Under the pieces are notes generated by a model, which searched no databases, had not been told where the DNA came from, and was given only the letters and a program-made list of their open reading frames with translations. A DNA stretch of 41,869 nucleotides from Pirellulales bacterium (GTDB lineage Bacteria; Planctomycetota; Planctomycetia; Pirellulales; Thermoguttaceae): assembly GCA_020846145.1 (NCBI GenBank), contig JADLEL010000172.1:1-41869 (forward strand). Direction: 5' to 3'. The position numbers were made by a program, and so were the translations under genes. Each line of letters starts with the position of its first letter. Positions within the stretch are counted from its first letter, which is position 1. Below, piece after piece: positions 14,437 to 24,800 of this stretch.

Positions 14437-15567
14437 GTGATTCTCATCAACGGGACGAGATGGTTGTGTCTGCCGGCGGTAGCGGCTTGGCTCGCGCTAA
14501 GCGGTTTCCTATCGCCAAGGTGCGCCGCTCAGGATACCTTTGGCGGCGCCCCCTCCAAGCCTTCCTTCACCGATTCAGTAAAACAAAGTTTCAGCAAGGT
14601 GGGCGAAGCCTTTTCATCCAAACCGAAAACCAATTCCTTGCCCGACGACGACCCGACGCTGCTTAAATCGGAAGGCAAACCAAGCGTCGATCTATATCTT
14701 ACCCTCGCCAAGCATTTCGAAGAGACGAACAAACCCGCCCAGGCCGAGGAGCAATACCAAAAGGCGCTGCGGCAAAGCCCCAATCACCTTGCCGCCATGC
14801 TGGGCTATGCGCATTTCATGGAAAATCACGGGCGGTACGAGGATGCCGTCAATTTATATCAGCGCACGATCAAAACGCATCCGCAGAATGCCTCGGCGCA
14901 CAACAACCTGGGTTTGTGCCATGCGCGGGGAAAGAAACTCAAAGAGGCGACCGCCGCCATCGGCCAGGCGGTGCAGCTCGATCCCCGCAATCCGCTGTAT
15001 CGCAACAACGTCGCGGCGCTATTGGTCGAGCAGAATCGCCCGACCGAAGCCTTCGAAAATCTTCGCAGCGTCCACGGCGATGCGAAAGCGTACTACAATC
15101 TCGGCTATTTGTTGAGCAAGAAGGGGGACAAATCGTCCGCCGAACATCATTTCAAGCAAGCCTTGCGGATCGATCCGACGCTGGAGCCGGCGCAGCGCTG
15201 GCTGTGCTACTTGCAGAACAAACCGCTGCCGCCGCCCGCCGATCGGAACTTCAAGATCGTCCGGCCGTCGCCGACCGTCGAGAGCGCGCGGCAACCGGAG
15301 CACGTGGCGACGCGCATCTTGCCGCCGCCCTCGCCTCCTCAGGAACCGCCGTCCGCGCCGCGGCAGAATCCGTTCTACGCGCCGCGGCAAGGCCCCGCGC
15401 CGAACCGAACGATTCCCGGCGAACCGCCGGCGACGACCGATCCCGCTTCTCCCAAGAGGCTGCCGCCGGTCGCCATTCGGCAACCGCTCGGCTCCGCGCA
15501 TTCCTTGGATGCCTCCGACTCGTCCGAGTTTGCCCCCGCCGCTCCGCTGCCGCCGGGAGCCAATTGA
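14437..15567 (+). CDS. TPR protein, TadD-like Tad accessory
   Basis: A 376-residue exported protein. The signal peptide covers about 1-32 (LPAVAAWLALSGFLSPRCAA). Tetratricopeptide repeats run from about 85 to 250: YLTLAKHFEETNKPAQAEEQ, HLAAMLGYAHFMENHGRYED, ASAHNNLGLCHARGKKLKEA and AYYNLGYLLSKKGDKSSAEH. A Pro/Arg-rich disordered tail of about 110 residues ends the protein. TadD is a TPR lipoprotein of tad loci; this protein is similar in domain and position, but I see no lipobox. The start at GTG 14437 is chosen because GAGGAG lies 7 nt before it. An upstream GTG at 14398 is the alternative. Confidence 0.85.
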   Translation: MILINGTRWLCLPAVAAWLALSGFLSPRCAAQDTFGGAPSKPSFTDSVKQSFSKVGEAFSSKPKTNSLPDDDPTLLKSEGKPSVDLYLTLAKHFEETNKPAQAEEQYQKALRQSPNHLAAMLGYAHFMENHGRYEDAVNLYQRTIKTHPQNASAHNNLGLCHARGKKLKEATAAIGQAVQLDPRNPLYRNNVAALLVEQNRPTEAFENLRSVHGDAKAYYNLGYLLSKKGDKSSAEHHFKQALRIDPTLEPAQRWLCYLQNKPLPPPADRNFKIVRPSPTVESARQPEHVATRILPPPSPPQEPPSAPRQNPFYAPRQGPAPNRTIPGEPPATTDPASPKRLPPVAIRQPLGSAHSLDASDSSEFAPAAPLPPGAN

Positions 15568-15611
15568 TCGCGCCGTTCCAAGACGAATTGGCCGCGTCCT
15601 CTCAAATTCGC

Positions 15612-15681
15612 AGGACCAGGTTTCCAATCTGTCGTCCGACCTGATTCGCTTGCTTCCAACGACAGGTTGGAAACCTGTCCT
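15612..15681. repeat. Inverted repeat (CAGGTTTCCAA / TTGGAAACCTG)
   Basis: Arms of about 21 nt (AGGACCAGGTTTCCAATCTG, then complementary ACAGGTTGGAAACCTGTCCT) flank a 27-nt spacer, with one insertion and one mismatch. It looks like another dispersed palindrome, placed between the TPR gene and the glycosidase gene. Confidence 0.75.
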
Positions 15682-15783
15682 ACTCTTTTCTCCGGGAGCA
15701 AGCCGATCCTTGGCGACCATTGACATTGCCGGAAGAAGCATGTTAATATGGCTCTTTAACGCACCGCTTCCCGGAGAAGAAAA

Positions 15784-17157
15784 ATGTCTCTGCGAATCTT
15801 GCCGATCGCGCTTTCGGGCTGGCTGCTGGCCGCCGCGCCGCTCGATGCCGCGGAACAAGTCTTCGACATTCGCGACACCGGCGCCGTCCCCGACGGAAAA
15901 ACGCTTTGCACGCAAGCCATTCAAAAGGCGATCGACCAATGCCATGATGCCGGCGGCGGCTCGGTTTATTTTCCGCCCGGCAAGTGGCTGTCGGGCACGA
16001 TTTTCCTGAAAAACAGCGTTGCCCTTCATTTGGAGACCGGCGCGACCCTGCTGGGCAGCGGCGACCTGAAGGACTACCCCGAATATATTTGCAAACTCCG
16101 ATCCTACACCGACAACTACGTGAAGCGCAGCCTGATCGTCGGCGAGGGCCTTCACGACATCGGATTGCGCGGCCGCGGAACCATCGACGGCCAGGGCGGG
16201 AAATTCCCGGGAAAACCCTATTTCGAACGCCCGTACCTGATCCGCTTCATCTCTTGCCGGGATATCCTCGTGGAAGACCTTTTTCTCCGCGACTCGGCCA
16301 TGTGGATGCAGCACTATCTGGCTTGCGACCGCCTTACGCTCCGCGGCGTGCGGGTGTTCAACCACGTCAACCGCAACAACGACGGCATCGATATCGACAG
16401 TTGCAGCGACGTTTTCATTTCCGACTGCAACCTCGACACCGAAGACGACGCGCTCTGCCTGAAGGCCTGCGCCGCGCGGCCGTGCCGATACGTGAACATC
16501 AATAATTGCGTGCTGAGCAGCCACGCCAACGCGCTGAAAATGGGGACGGAATCGATGGGTGGATTCAACAATATCACCGTTACGAATTGCACCATCATGT
16601 CGCCGCGATTTTCCCAACATATCATGAGCGCAACGGAACAGCGCGGCCGCACGGGCATCGATCTCTTGATGGTCGATGGCGGAACGCTGGAAAACGTTAT
16701 CATCTCCAACATCGCCATGGACGGCATTCACTCGCCGATCTTCATGCGGCTGGGCGACGCGGGCCGCGCGCCCGTCGCAGGCGCGCCCAAGCCGCCTGTC
16801 GGCGCGCTGCGCAACGTCGTCATCAGCAACATTGTGGCGACGAATATCTCCAACCACGGCTCCGCGATCCTCGGCATCCCCGGCTATCCCATCGAAAACG
16901 TTACGCTGAGCAACATCCGCGTCGAATACGAAGGCGGTGGGACCGCGGCGGACGCCGGGCGGAAACTTCCCCAGTTGGTGGCCACCTATCCCAAGAGCAC
17001 GATGTTCAAAGCCGTGATGCCGGCCTACGGCCTGTTCGGCCGCAATGTAAAAGGGCTGCGGTTGTCGAACGTCCAATTCACCTTGAAACAGCCCGATGCG
17101 CGTCCCGCCACGCTCTTTGAGGACGTGGAAGACTTGACCATCGACGGAAAAAACTAA
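15784..17157 (+). CDS. Glycoside hydrolase family 28 (polygalacturonase-like)
   Basis: A 457-residue exported beta-helix enzyme. The signal peptide is at about 1-22 (ILPIALSGWLLAAAPLDAA). The pectate-lyase-like start is VFDIRDTGAVPDGKTLCTQA and VYFPPGKWLSGTIFLKN. Catalytic-region motifs are NNDGIDIDSC (Asp at about 200), DTEDDALCLK (Asp 221/222) and SSHANALKMGTES, where classical polygalacturonases have a GHG-like motif; His 247 may take that role. Repeated NITVTNC-type turns follow. It probably cleaves uronic-acid-containing or related plant or algal polysaccharide. The substrate cannot be told from sequence. GGAGAAG precedes the ATG. The next two genes run in the same direction. Confidence 0.92.
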   Translation: MSLRILPIALSGWLLAAAPLDAAEQVFDIRDTGAVPDGKTLCTQAIQKAIDQCHDAGGGSVYFPPGKWLSGTIFLKNSVALHLETGATLLGSGDLKDYPEYICKLRSYTDNYVKRSLIVGEGLHDIGLRGRGTIDGQGGKFPGKPYFERPYLIRFISCRDILVEDLFLRDSAMWMQHYLACDRLTLRGVRVFNHVNRNNDGIDIDSCSDVFISDCNLDTEDDALCLKACAARPCRYVNINNCVLSSHANALKMGTESMGGFNNITVTNCTIMSPRFSQHIMSATEQRGRTGIDLLMVDGGTLENVIISNIAMDGIHSPIFMRLGDAGRAPVAGAPKPPVGALRNVVISNIVATNISNHGSAILGIPGYPIENVTLSNIRVEYEGGGTAADAGRKLPQLVATYPKSTMFKAVMPAYGLFGRNVKGLRLSNVQFTLKQPDARPATLFEDVEDLTIDGKN

Positions 17158-17182
17158 TCCACCAACACCGAGGAAGGTTCCC

Positions 17183-18586
17183 ATGTCCTCCAAAAATCGC
17201 ACCAACAAGCGGCACAAATCGTTCACGCGCCGCGATTTTCTCAAGACTTCGGCCGCCGCCTTGTGCGTTCCTTGGCTCGCGCCTTCCTCCGTCTTCGGAG
17301 CCTACGCTCCCAGCAACCGAGTGAACGTTGCTTTCATCGGCACCGGCAACCAGGCGAAGAACGATCTGCCGGCCTTCCTGGCCCTCTCCGACGTTCAGGT
17401 TCTCGCCGTTTGCGACGTGAACAAGGGGAGCCGGGGATATCGCGATCCCGGTCAATTCCTCGGCCGCGAGCCTGCCCGGAAACAAGTGAACGATTTTTAC
17501 GCGAAAAAAACCGACGCGCCCGCCTATCGGGGATGCGACGCCTACGTCGATTTCCGCGAGGTTCTGGCCCGCAAGGATATCGACACCGTGGCGCTGGTGG
17601 CGCCCGACCATTGGCACGGAGTGATCACCTGCATGGCCGCCGCGGCGGGCAAGGACATCTATTGCGAAAAGCCGCTCTCGCTCACCGTTCGGCAGGGACG
17701 GGCGATGATCGACGCCGTGCGCAAACATCAGCGGATACTGCAAACCGGAAGCCATTATCGCTCCAGTCCCGCCGTTCGGCGGACTTGCGAATTGGTGCGC
17801 AACGGCCGCCTCGGCGAACTGCGGAAAATTACGACGTACGTCGCCAAGAATAACGCGGTCAGTCCGCCTCCCGGCTGGAAACCCATGCCGGTGCCCGAAG
17901 GCTTCGATTATCAAATGTGGCTGGGACCCGCGCCCGACGCGCCTTACCACGTCGATCGCTGCCTGTACCGCTTCCGCTTCCTCCTCGACTACTCCGGCGG
18001 GCAGACCACCAACTTCGGCGCGCACAGCAACGACATCGCCCAATGGGGGAGCGGCAACGATGCGACGCTCCCGGTGGAGTACGAGAACCTCGGCGCGGAA
18101 TGGCCCGAGCCAGGCTCCCTCTTCACCACCGCCACGAAAGTCGATTTTCGCGCGCGATACGCGAACGGCCTGGAAATCCACTGCCTCACCGCCGAGCCGT
18201 ATTTCGGCTGTCGTTTCGAAGGCGCCGAAGGTTGGATTCAGTACGATTCCAAGGGGATTCACTGCCATCCCGAATCGCTCGTGGATTCCGTCATCGGTCC
18301 GAACGAAATCCGCCTTCCGGTCAGCAATCCGCAGCGCAATCGGGACGACAGGAAATACTACGTTCCCGATCACGTCCGCAATTTCGTCGAAGCCGTGAAA
18401 AGCCGCGAGGACTGCATCGAACCGGTCGAAATCGGCCATCGCACGGCCGCGCTCTGCCATCTGGGCAATATCGCCATGAAGTTGAACCGCAAAATCCGCT
18501 TCGATCCCGACAAGGAGCAAATCGTCGGCGACGAAGAGGCCAACGCCATGCTCGACCGCCCCCTGCGGCAGCCCTGGCACGTTTAA
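17183..18586 (+). CDS. Gfo/Idh/MocA family oxidoreductase with Tat signal
   Basis: A 467-residue NAD(P)-dependent oxidoreductase predicted to be exported folded by the Tat pathway: the N-terminus has FTRRDFLKTSAAALCVPWLA. The Rossmann part begins NVAFIGTGNQAKNDLPAFLA, with the cofactor strand VLAVCDVN. The EKP motif is clear in DIYCEKPLSLTV, preceded by ALVAPDHWHG. The C-terminal domain has the sandwich core (LDYSGGQTTNFGAHSNDIAQ), and its histidine and aspartate are likely active-site residues. Planctomycetes carry many such secreted Gfo/Idh proteins with unknown sugar substrates. AGGAAGG precedes the ATG. It is 25 nt after the GH28 gene and probably in one operon with it. Confidence 0.94.
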   Translation: MSSKNRTNKRHKSFTRRDFLKTSAAALCVPWLAPSSVFGAYAPSNRVNVAFIGTGNQAKNDLPAFLALSDVQVLAVCDVNKGSRGYRDPGQFLGREPARKQVNDFYAKKTDAPAYRGCDAYVDFREVLARKDIDTVALVAPDHWHGVITCMAAAAGKDIYCEKPLSLTVRQGRAMIDAVRKHQRILQTGSHYRSSPAVRRTCELVRNGRLGELRKITTYVAKNNAVSPPPGWKPMPVPEGFDYQMWLGPAPDAPYHVDRCLYRFRFLLDYSGGQTTNFGAHSNDIAQWGSGNDATLPVEYENLGAEWPEPGSLFTTATKVDFRARYANGLEIHCLTAEPYFGCRFEGAEGWIQYDSKGIHCHPESLVDSVIGPNEIRLPVSNPQRNRDDRKYYVPDHVRNFVEAVKSREDCIEPVEIGHRTAALCHLGNIAMKLNRKIRFDPDKEQIVGDEEANAMLDRPLRQPWHV

Positions 18587-18626
18587 TCGGTTCTGGGATT
18601 CTGCGATATCGGGAACCACGAACGCC

Positions 18627-19913
18627 ATGCCGAAATCCATAAAAATCACGAAAGTCAATTCCAACTTCGAGCGCGAGCCGCTGATCCGCCCCTTCGGTTT
18701 CAAAGGGGGATACATGACGGAAATTTGGCAGACGTTTTCCAGGATGGAAAGCTCCTCCGGCCTTTCCGGCGTGGGGCTTTGCACTCAAGGCGTACTCTGG
18801 TCCGACGCGCAAGTTTTCGCCGCCCATTCCGAAAGCGGCGGCAACGCGCTCATGTACGCCTTGACGGAAAGGGCTTTGCAGATCGTCAAAGGGCAGAGTT
18901 TCGCTTCGCCGGTGGAACTGCTCGACGCCCTGTACACGGAAGTCCACGAGTTCGGCCGGAGGATCACCGCGAATCCCGATCTGCGGAAAACTTTCGCCCT
19001 CAACGCCCTGGTGGGCGTCGATAATGCCGCCTGGCTGCTCTACGCCAAGGAAAACGGCATTTTTACTTTCGACGGCTTGATCCCTGCCGCCTATCGGCCC
19101 GCCCTTGCTCATAAGCACGACAAAGCGGCCGGCATTCCGCTGATGGCCTACGCCATTCCCATCGACGAGATCGAGGCCGCCGTCGGGCAGGGCTACTTCT
19201 TCATGAAAATCAAGATCGGCCAGCCGGGCACGCAAGAGGAAATGCTCGAAAAGGACAAGGCTCGGCTTACCGAAATCCACCGGGCCATCGGCGCTGTGAA
19301 AACCGCGCATACGCAAAATGGAAAACTCCCTTATTATTTCGACGCCAACGGCCGCTACGAAAAGCAGGAAACGCTGCTCATACTGCTCGACCACGCCCGA
19401 AAAATCGGCGCTTTCGAGCAGATTGCAATTATCGAAGAGCCGTTCCCCGAAGAGTTGGAGATCGACGTAAGCGATATTCCGGTCCGGTTGGCCGCCGACG
19501 AAAGCGCGCATACGGCCGCCGACGCGATCGCGCGGATCGAGATGGGCTACAAGGCCGTCGCCCTGAAGGCGATCGCCAAAACCCTGAGCATGACCTTCAA
19601 GATCGCCCAGGCCGCGCACGAGCGCCAGATCCCCTGTTTCTGCGCCGATTTGACGGTGCATCCCGTCCTGGTCGAATGGAATAAAAACGTGGCGGCCCGT
19701 CTGGCTCCTTTCCCCGGCATCGGAAACCTCGGACTGCTGGAAAGCAACGGCCACCAGAACTATAAGAACTGGAATGCGATGCTCGATTCCCACCCCCGCA
19801 AAAACGCGCCTTGGGTGAACGTCAAGCAAGGCGTTTATGAACTCGGCGACGAGTTCTACGCCACGGGCGGCGGCATTTTCGAGCCGATCCCGCATTTCGA
19901 GAGTCTGACGTGA
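18627..19913 (+). CDS. Enolase-superfamily (mandelate racemase-like) enzyme
   Basis: A 428-residue cytoplasmic enzyme with the two-domain enolase fold. Barrel residues are visible in order: Lys pair FMKIKIG, the first metal Asp in YYFDANGRY, the second metal acid in IIEEPFPEE, the third in LAADESAH, and a later Lys in AVALKAIAK. These enzymes abstract a proton alpha to a carboxylate, typically dehydrating or racemising sugar acids. The capping domain is unusually long, with an insertion of TEIWQTFSRMESSSGL type. It lies 40 nt after the Gfo/Idh gene on the same strand. Together with GH28 it suggests uronate or aldonate use; the exact substrate is unknown. Confidence 0.88.
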   Translation: MPKSIKITKVNSNFEREPLIRPFGFKGGYMTEIWQTFSRMESSSGLSGVGLCTQGVLWSDAQVFAAHSESGGNALMYALTERALQIVKGQSFASPVELLDALYTEVHEFGRRITANPDLRKTFALNALVGVDNAAWLLYAKENGIFTFDGLIPAAYRPALAHKHDKAAGIPLMAYAIPIDEIEAAVGQGYFFMKIKIGQPGTQEEMLEKDKARLTEIHRAIGAVKTAHTQNGKLPYYFDANGRYEKQETLLILLDHARKIGAFEQIAIIEEPFPEELEIDVSDIPVRLAADESAHTAADAIARIEMGYKAVALKAIAKTLSMTFKIAQAAHERQIPCFCADLTVHPVLVEWNKNVAARLAPFPGIGNLGLLESNGHQNYKNWNAMLDSHPRKNAPWVNVKQGVYELGDEFYATGGGIFEPIPHFESLT

Positions 19914-20051
19914 GCCGAATCTTTTCGCTCCTCGCGCAGGCGGGTGGCGACGACTCTTGAACCGCCGCCTCCCGCGAACATCCTCGCATTTTTTCCTCGT
20001 CGCGCCGGCTAATCCGTCGTTGGCGCCGGCCTTCTTCGGATTTATTCGCGC
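19914..20051. other. Spacer between convergent genes
   Basis: No gene is seen. A GC-rich pairing around 20006-20034 (GCCGGC on both sides of an AT-richer loop) could help end either transcript, but no strong run of T accompanies it. Confidence 0.3.
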
Positions 20052-21440
20052 CTATCGGGCCTCCGAAGCCGCGACTTGCTTACGAAGGGGCGGAAACATC
20101 TCCAGGGCGTTTTCGCGGAGGATTTGACGGCCGATTCGCACGGCGTCCTTTTCCCGCAACTCCTTGTCCATCACCTTCTCGGCCAGCGCTTCATAGATGC
20201 ATTGCCGCGTATAGACGGTTGCGCCATAACTGCCCTCGATGGTGGACATGTCGCTGCCCCACATGATCCGGTTGGACGAGAACAGGTCGAGCCATTCCCG
20301 ATAAGCGCGTTTGCCCACGGTATGGCTCAGGACCGGCATCCAGACCGAGTCGATCCATACGTTGGGGCACTTCAGGGCGATCATGCCGGTCTCGCCGACC
20401 CAGGGGAAGCCGCCGTGGAAGAGGATGAACTTCGTTTGGGGATTGGCTTGGATGAGATCGACCAAATTCATTGGATTGGAGCCTTGGATGTAGGCGTGGC
20501 CCGTGTGGATTTGAAACGGGAGTTCGTGCTTGGCCGACAGTTCGGCGAGTCGCCAGAAGATATAGTCCTGAAAGGCTTTAATCTGGGCAGGATTGAGTTC
20601 GTCGCGGGGCTTGCCGAAAACCGGCTCGACCTGCTGCTTGGAAATCCGCTCGAACAGCAGCGTGCGATCGTAGGCCGTCTGGCTCTTCAGGCAGACCGCG
20701 CCGGCCTTCTTCGCTTCGGCGAGAATCCGATCGAGCACGGCGACGTAGTCGTCGAGCGAAGCCGCGGGCAACCGATGTTGGGCCGCGAACGCATACGGGT
20801 CCGCCGCCGGCAACTTGGAAAATTCCGACGGATGGAATCCGTTGATGAGCCAGCGCACGTTGCACGCGGAAACGGTGAACGGATAGTGGTCGCGAACCTC
20901 CCGCGGCATTACGAAGGAATCGACCACCATCAGTTCGGTGTTCGCGCGCTTGCGGAGGACCTCGTCGGCCCAATCGGGATTCTCGTAGTTCTTCTCCATG
21001 CGGGCATTGAGTTCTTCGGCCTGATCGAGCGTGAGCGACTCGAAATCGACGCCGTAGAGATCGCGGAAGATGGGGAGCATGGCGCGGTAGGCCGATCGCG
21101 CCCGCGAATTGTCGAAGTCGGCCTGCGCGGCCGTCCACCACGCGTCGAAGCGGCGATCCGCGGGCCATGCCGCCAGCGGATGCGCCCAGGTGAAGTAACT
21201 CACGCTCCATACGCGATGCAGCGCGCAGTCCGACGGCTTGTCGCCGCGAAACTCGTGCTCCAGAACGTTCTGAAGTTGCCGGGGACCTCTCAGATGGCTG
21301 TGGGTGTCGATGGCCGGGACCGCGTCGAGGCGAGCCTTGATGCGTGCATAGACGTCGCTATCCTTAACGTCGCCGGCGTCGGCCGACCGCATGGGGACAA
21401 AAAACAGAGCCACAAGCAACCATCTCAGCGTCATTGGCAT
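20052..21440 (-). CDS. Exported amidohydrolase-family metal hydrolase
   Basis: A 462-residue protein of the amidohydrolase-related TIM barrels (amidohydrolase 2 / uronate-isomerase-like clan). Metal and active-site positions visible: DTHSHLRG, CLKSQTAYDRT, QIHTGHAYI, ILFHGGFPW and MWGSDMS. A signal peptide (about 1-22, LRWLLVALFFVPMRSADAG) suggests export. The start ATG 21440 is supported by TTGGAG nine bases upstream; a longer reading frame to 21485 starts with no such site. The gene converges with the GH28/oxidoreductase/enolase group and may belong to the same sugar-acid module. Which bond it cleaves is unknown. Confidence 0.88.
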   Translation of the reverse strand: MPMTLRWLLVALFFVPMRSADAGDVKDSDVYARIKARLDAVPAIDTHSHLRGPRQLQNVLEHEFRGDKPSDCALHRVWSVSYFTWAHPLAAWPADRRFDAWWTAAQADFDNSRARSAYRAMLPIFRDLYGVDFESLTLDQAEELNARMEKNYENPDWADEVLRKRANTELMVVDSFVMPREVRDHYPFTVSACNVRWLINGFHPSEFSKLPAADPYAFAAQHRLPAASLDDYVAVLDRILAEAKKAGAVCLKSQTAYDRTLLFERISKQQVEPVFGKPRDELNPAQIKAFQDYIFWRLAELSAKHELPFQIHTGHAYIQGSNPMNLVDLIQANPQTKFILFHGGFPWVGETGMIALKCPNVWIDSVWMPVLSHTVGKRAYREWLDLFSSNRIMWGSDMSTIEGSYGATVYTRQCIYEALAEKVMDKELREKDAVRIGRQILRENALEMFPPLRKQVAASEAR

Positions 21441-21562
21441 GAGAACGACTCCAAGCAAAGGGGGATGGAATTGAGCAACAAGCATGGGGCGGCCAACCTA
21501 AGAACCAGTCCAATATCAAGACCGCGTTTTGTTCAATGCGGGCACGGTTTGATTGGCGATTC

Positions 21563-21614
21563 TGCGAGGCGGGAGCCTCGCGGACATTGCGTTCCCAGGC
21601 GGGAGCCTGGGAAC
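21563..21614. repeat. Two adjacent palindromes (GCGAGGCGGGAGCCTCGC and GTTCCCAGGCGGGAGCCTGG type)
   Basis: Two perfect inverted repeats follow each other at 21563-21580 and 21589-21614, both built around GGCGGGAGCC. They lie upstream of the amidohydrolase gene in a gene-free stretch (21441-21718). The rest of that stretch shows nothing I can name. Confidence 0.85.
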
Positions 21615-21718
21615 GAGAAAATCGCGGAGTTGATGTTGGACAGGTACTAAATGACCGAAAAACGTAATTCTACTCCAAAACCTCCAAGGGTGCAAATCTT
21701 GTTATGGGGGCAATAACC

Positions 21719-21775
21719 AAAAAAAACCGCCGGGCGAACTCGCGTCCAAGGGACGACGCGCGTTCGCCGCGGCGG
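21719..21775 (-). terminator. Strong intrinsic terminator of the beta-strand-repeat gene
   Basis: Read on the minus strand, a GC-rich stem (CCGCCGCGGCGAAC with GTTCGCCCGGCGG) is followed by at least eight T. It lies 34 nt beyond the stop codon of the giant gene at 21809. Confidence 0.9.
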
Positions 21776-21808
21776 GAGGCGCAATGGCTTCCTTTCCGCG
21801 GCGGAAAG

Positions 21809-24800
21809 TTAGCGTTTCCACAATCGACGCAGGCCCATCGCGGCCGGCAATCCCGCGAACAGCAGCAACCACGTTCCGGGTTCGGGCACGGCCGCGGCGG
21901 ACGCCGGAGCGACACCGCCGATAATCAACGCATTTTGCGCGATCGAGGTCGCGGTAACCTCGGACGCGGCGAACACGTTCATCGTGCCGCCGCCGCCGAT
22001 CGTACCCAGCGTATGAGTCCCGCCGTTCACCTGGAAAACGGCGTCGTTGGTGATCGCCGAGACCGGGGCGATTTGGCCCGTCGCGGACAATTCCAGCGTG
22101 CCGGCGCTAATCAGGGTCGGCCCCTGGTAGGTGTTGTTGCCGCCGAGGATGACTTTGCCGCCGGCGGTGTTGGAGTTGATCTTGGTCAGGCCGCCGACGC
22201 CCGAAATGACGCCGTTCAGGGTCATGGCGGCGCCGTCGGCCGCAGAGACGGTCAACGCGCCGGCGGCGGCGATGGTCGAGGTCAACGTGCTCGCGCCGCC
22301 CCAGGTGTCGATGCGACCGCCGGTGGCATCGATGGAAATCGGCTTCGCATGGGCGACGGTAGTCAGCCAGAAGCCCAACCAGGCGCCGTTGGCGAGGGTA
22401 ATCTGATTGGCGTTGTTGCCCAGGGTCGTGCCGGCTTGGACGTAGAGCCGCCCGGCGTTGACGTGGATGTCGCCCAAGTTGGTTTCGCCCAGGTCCATCA
22501 GATCGATCTCGTTCGTGCCGACCTTGGTCAGGGCGTAACCGTTGCCGTGCAGATAGCCCGTCGCGATGCCGGAGTTGACCTGAACGGGTCCGACGATATT
22601 CCAGTTCCCCGTGCCGCCGAGCGTGGCGTCGCCGGCGAGAGTGATGTAATTGAAATAATGCGCGGCGGTCGAATTATTGACGAGCGCGCCGTTGCCGCCG
22701 ACGCCCATTCCCTGCACGCTGATCTGCTCGTAGGAAGAGCTCAGGCCGTTGGAATCCAAGGTGCCGCCGTTGATGACGGTGCCGCCGCTGGTTCTTCCCA
22801 AAGCGCCGCCGGCGCCGTCGATCAGCATGCCTCCGGTGATGGTAACCGTCCCGTTGAAATCGTTGCCGTTGTTGACGGTTAACGTGCCGGCGCCGCTCTT
22901 GGTCAGGGTGGCGCCGCTGGAGATGCTGCCCGTGCCGCCGAAGATGTAATTCTTCGACGAATCGACGGTTACCGAGGCCGGGTAGAGATAGGGATTGGCC
23001 GCGTCGCCGATCGTCACGTTGAGTTTATCGTCGGGAGCGGCGTCGGTGAAGCTCACGGCGTCGGCCTGATAGAACAGTCCGTCCGCGCCGGTCCAGTTGG
23101 CGGTCGTTTTCAGGTCCCAAACGGAATTTACCGTTCCCGCCCAGATTAGATTGGCGTTGGAGCCGGAATCGACCTTGAGTTTCACGACGCCGGGCGAGGC
23201 GGTATTGAGCGACAGAGAATAGCGCGTGTTGTGGTTCGGATCGAGCGCGAAGCTGCTCGTGCCGCTTTGCGAGGAAGCGCTGAGCAGCGTGTATTCGCTG
23301 CCCGCCGGGCCGAGGGCCGTCTCGGGAACGATCAACACGTTGGTGTTTCCGTAGAGATTCAACATATTCAACCGGCCGACGACTTGGATTTTGTCGTTGG
23401 CGGTGGAGGCGGGGTTGGGAGTAAGCTTGAAGGTGAGCGACTCGCCGCCGGACAGGTCGAGGCCCGTCGTGGCCGACGCGCCTTGGATGGTCATCGTGCC
23501 GCCGAGATAGTTGTAGCGCGATGGACTGCCGGTGAACGAATTGGTAATCGACACCGGTCCGCTGGGCGCGATCTGCGAACCCGACGTCGTCGCCACGTTG
23601 CCGACCACCTTGCCGATGCCGATGAGGCCTTGGGACGCACCCATGCTGAAGGTCTGCGAGAAGGTTTGCGAAACGTCGAAGATCGCCGCGGGCTCTTGGA
23701 AAACAACCGCCATGCTGGCGGAGATGGTGCCGGAATCCTTTAGCGCCAAAGTGCCCGCCACAATGTCGGTGGAGTTGGTGTAGGTATTGGCGTAGGTGAA
23801 GGTCCAGGTGCCGGCGTCGAGCTTAAAAATGCGCCATTGGCCGGTGCCGTTCGTGATATTGCCGCTGACGAGGCCGTTTCCGGCCCCGCGGAAATACAAG
23901 TTATCCGAGCCGGACGTGGTGTTGGTGATGGTGTTGCTCAGGGTGAGCAAATCGCCCGGAGCCGTGCCGTCCGATTGAATGGTAAGTCGGCTGCCGCCGG
24001 TGCCGGCCGTAATGGCCCCCGCGAGGGTGTTGTCGCCGCCGAGGTTGAGGATATGCGGCATGTACGAATGGGCAGCGGAAGATCCCCGCGTTCCCAAGGC
24101 GATCGGTTCGTTGACGGTGATCCCGCCGGTCAGCGCCAGACGGGCGGCGGTGTTGCTGGTGATATAGGTGTAGCCGGTAGTATTGCCCAGGCCGGTGGCC
24201 GATCCCAAAATCACCGTGCCGTCGTTGATCGACGTATTGCCGTCGTAGGTGTTGTCGCCGGTCATGGTGACGACGCCCGCGGCGGCGTTGAAATTGACGG
24301 CGCCCGTGCCGCCGATGACGTTGGCTACCGTGTAGGTTGCCGAGCGGTTGAAGGTCAAGGTGGCGTTATTGACGACCGCGCCGGCGCCCAGGGCGCCTTC
24401 GGTTTGGTTCGTCCCGCCCACTTGCAGCGTGCCGGCGCTAATCGTCAGGCCGCCGTTGAAAGTGTGAGCCTTATTGAAACTGATCGTATTGGCGCCGATC
24501 TTTTCCACCGCCCCCGTGCCGACGATCGTGCGATTGGGCGTCCAACTTCCCGCGGTGCTATCCAGTTGCAAAATGGCGTTATTCGTAACGTCGGGCAGGC
24601 CGGCTGCGGGACCGAGATTGTTGTTGGAATTCCACTTGAGCGTTCCCTGACTTATCGTGACGGGGCCGGTGAAATTGGCGTTCGTGGCGGTGACGTCCAA
24701 TAATCCGTATAAACCTTTCTGCTCCAACGTGCCGGAGCCGCTCAACACGTTCGCCAGCGTGATGCCGTCGGAGCGGTTAAAGGCCAGCGTCGTGCCGGCG

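Noticed and set aside
15019..17244. A 741-codon minus-strand frame opposite the TPR and GH28 genes
   Set aside because: It spans two well-supported plus-strand genes and a repeat-bearing spacer, is Arg/Gly/Ala-rich and shows no domain.
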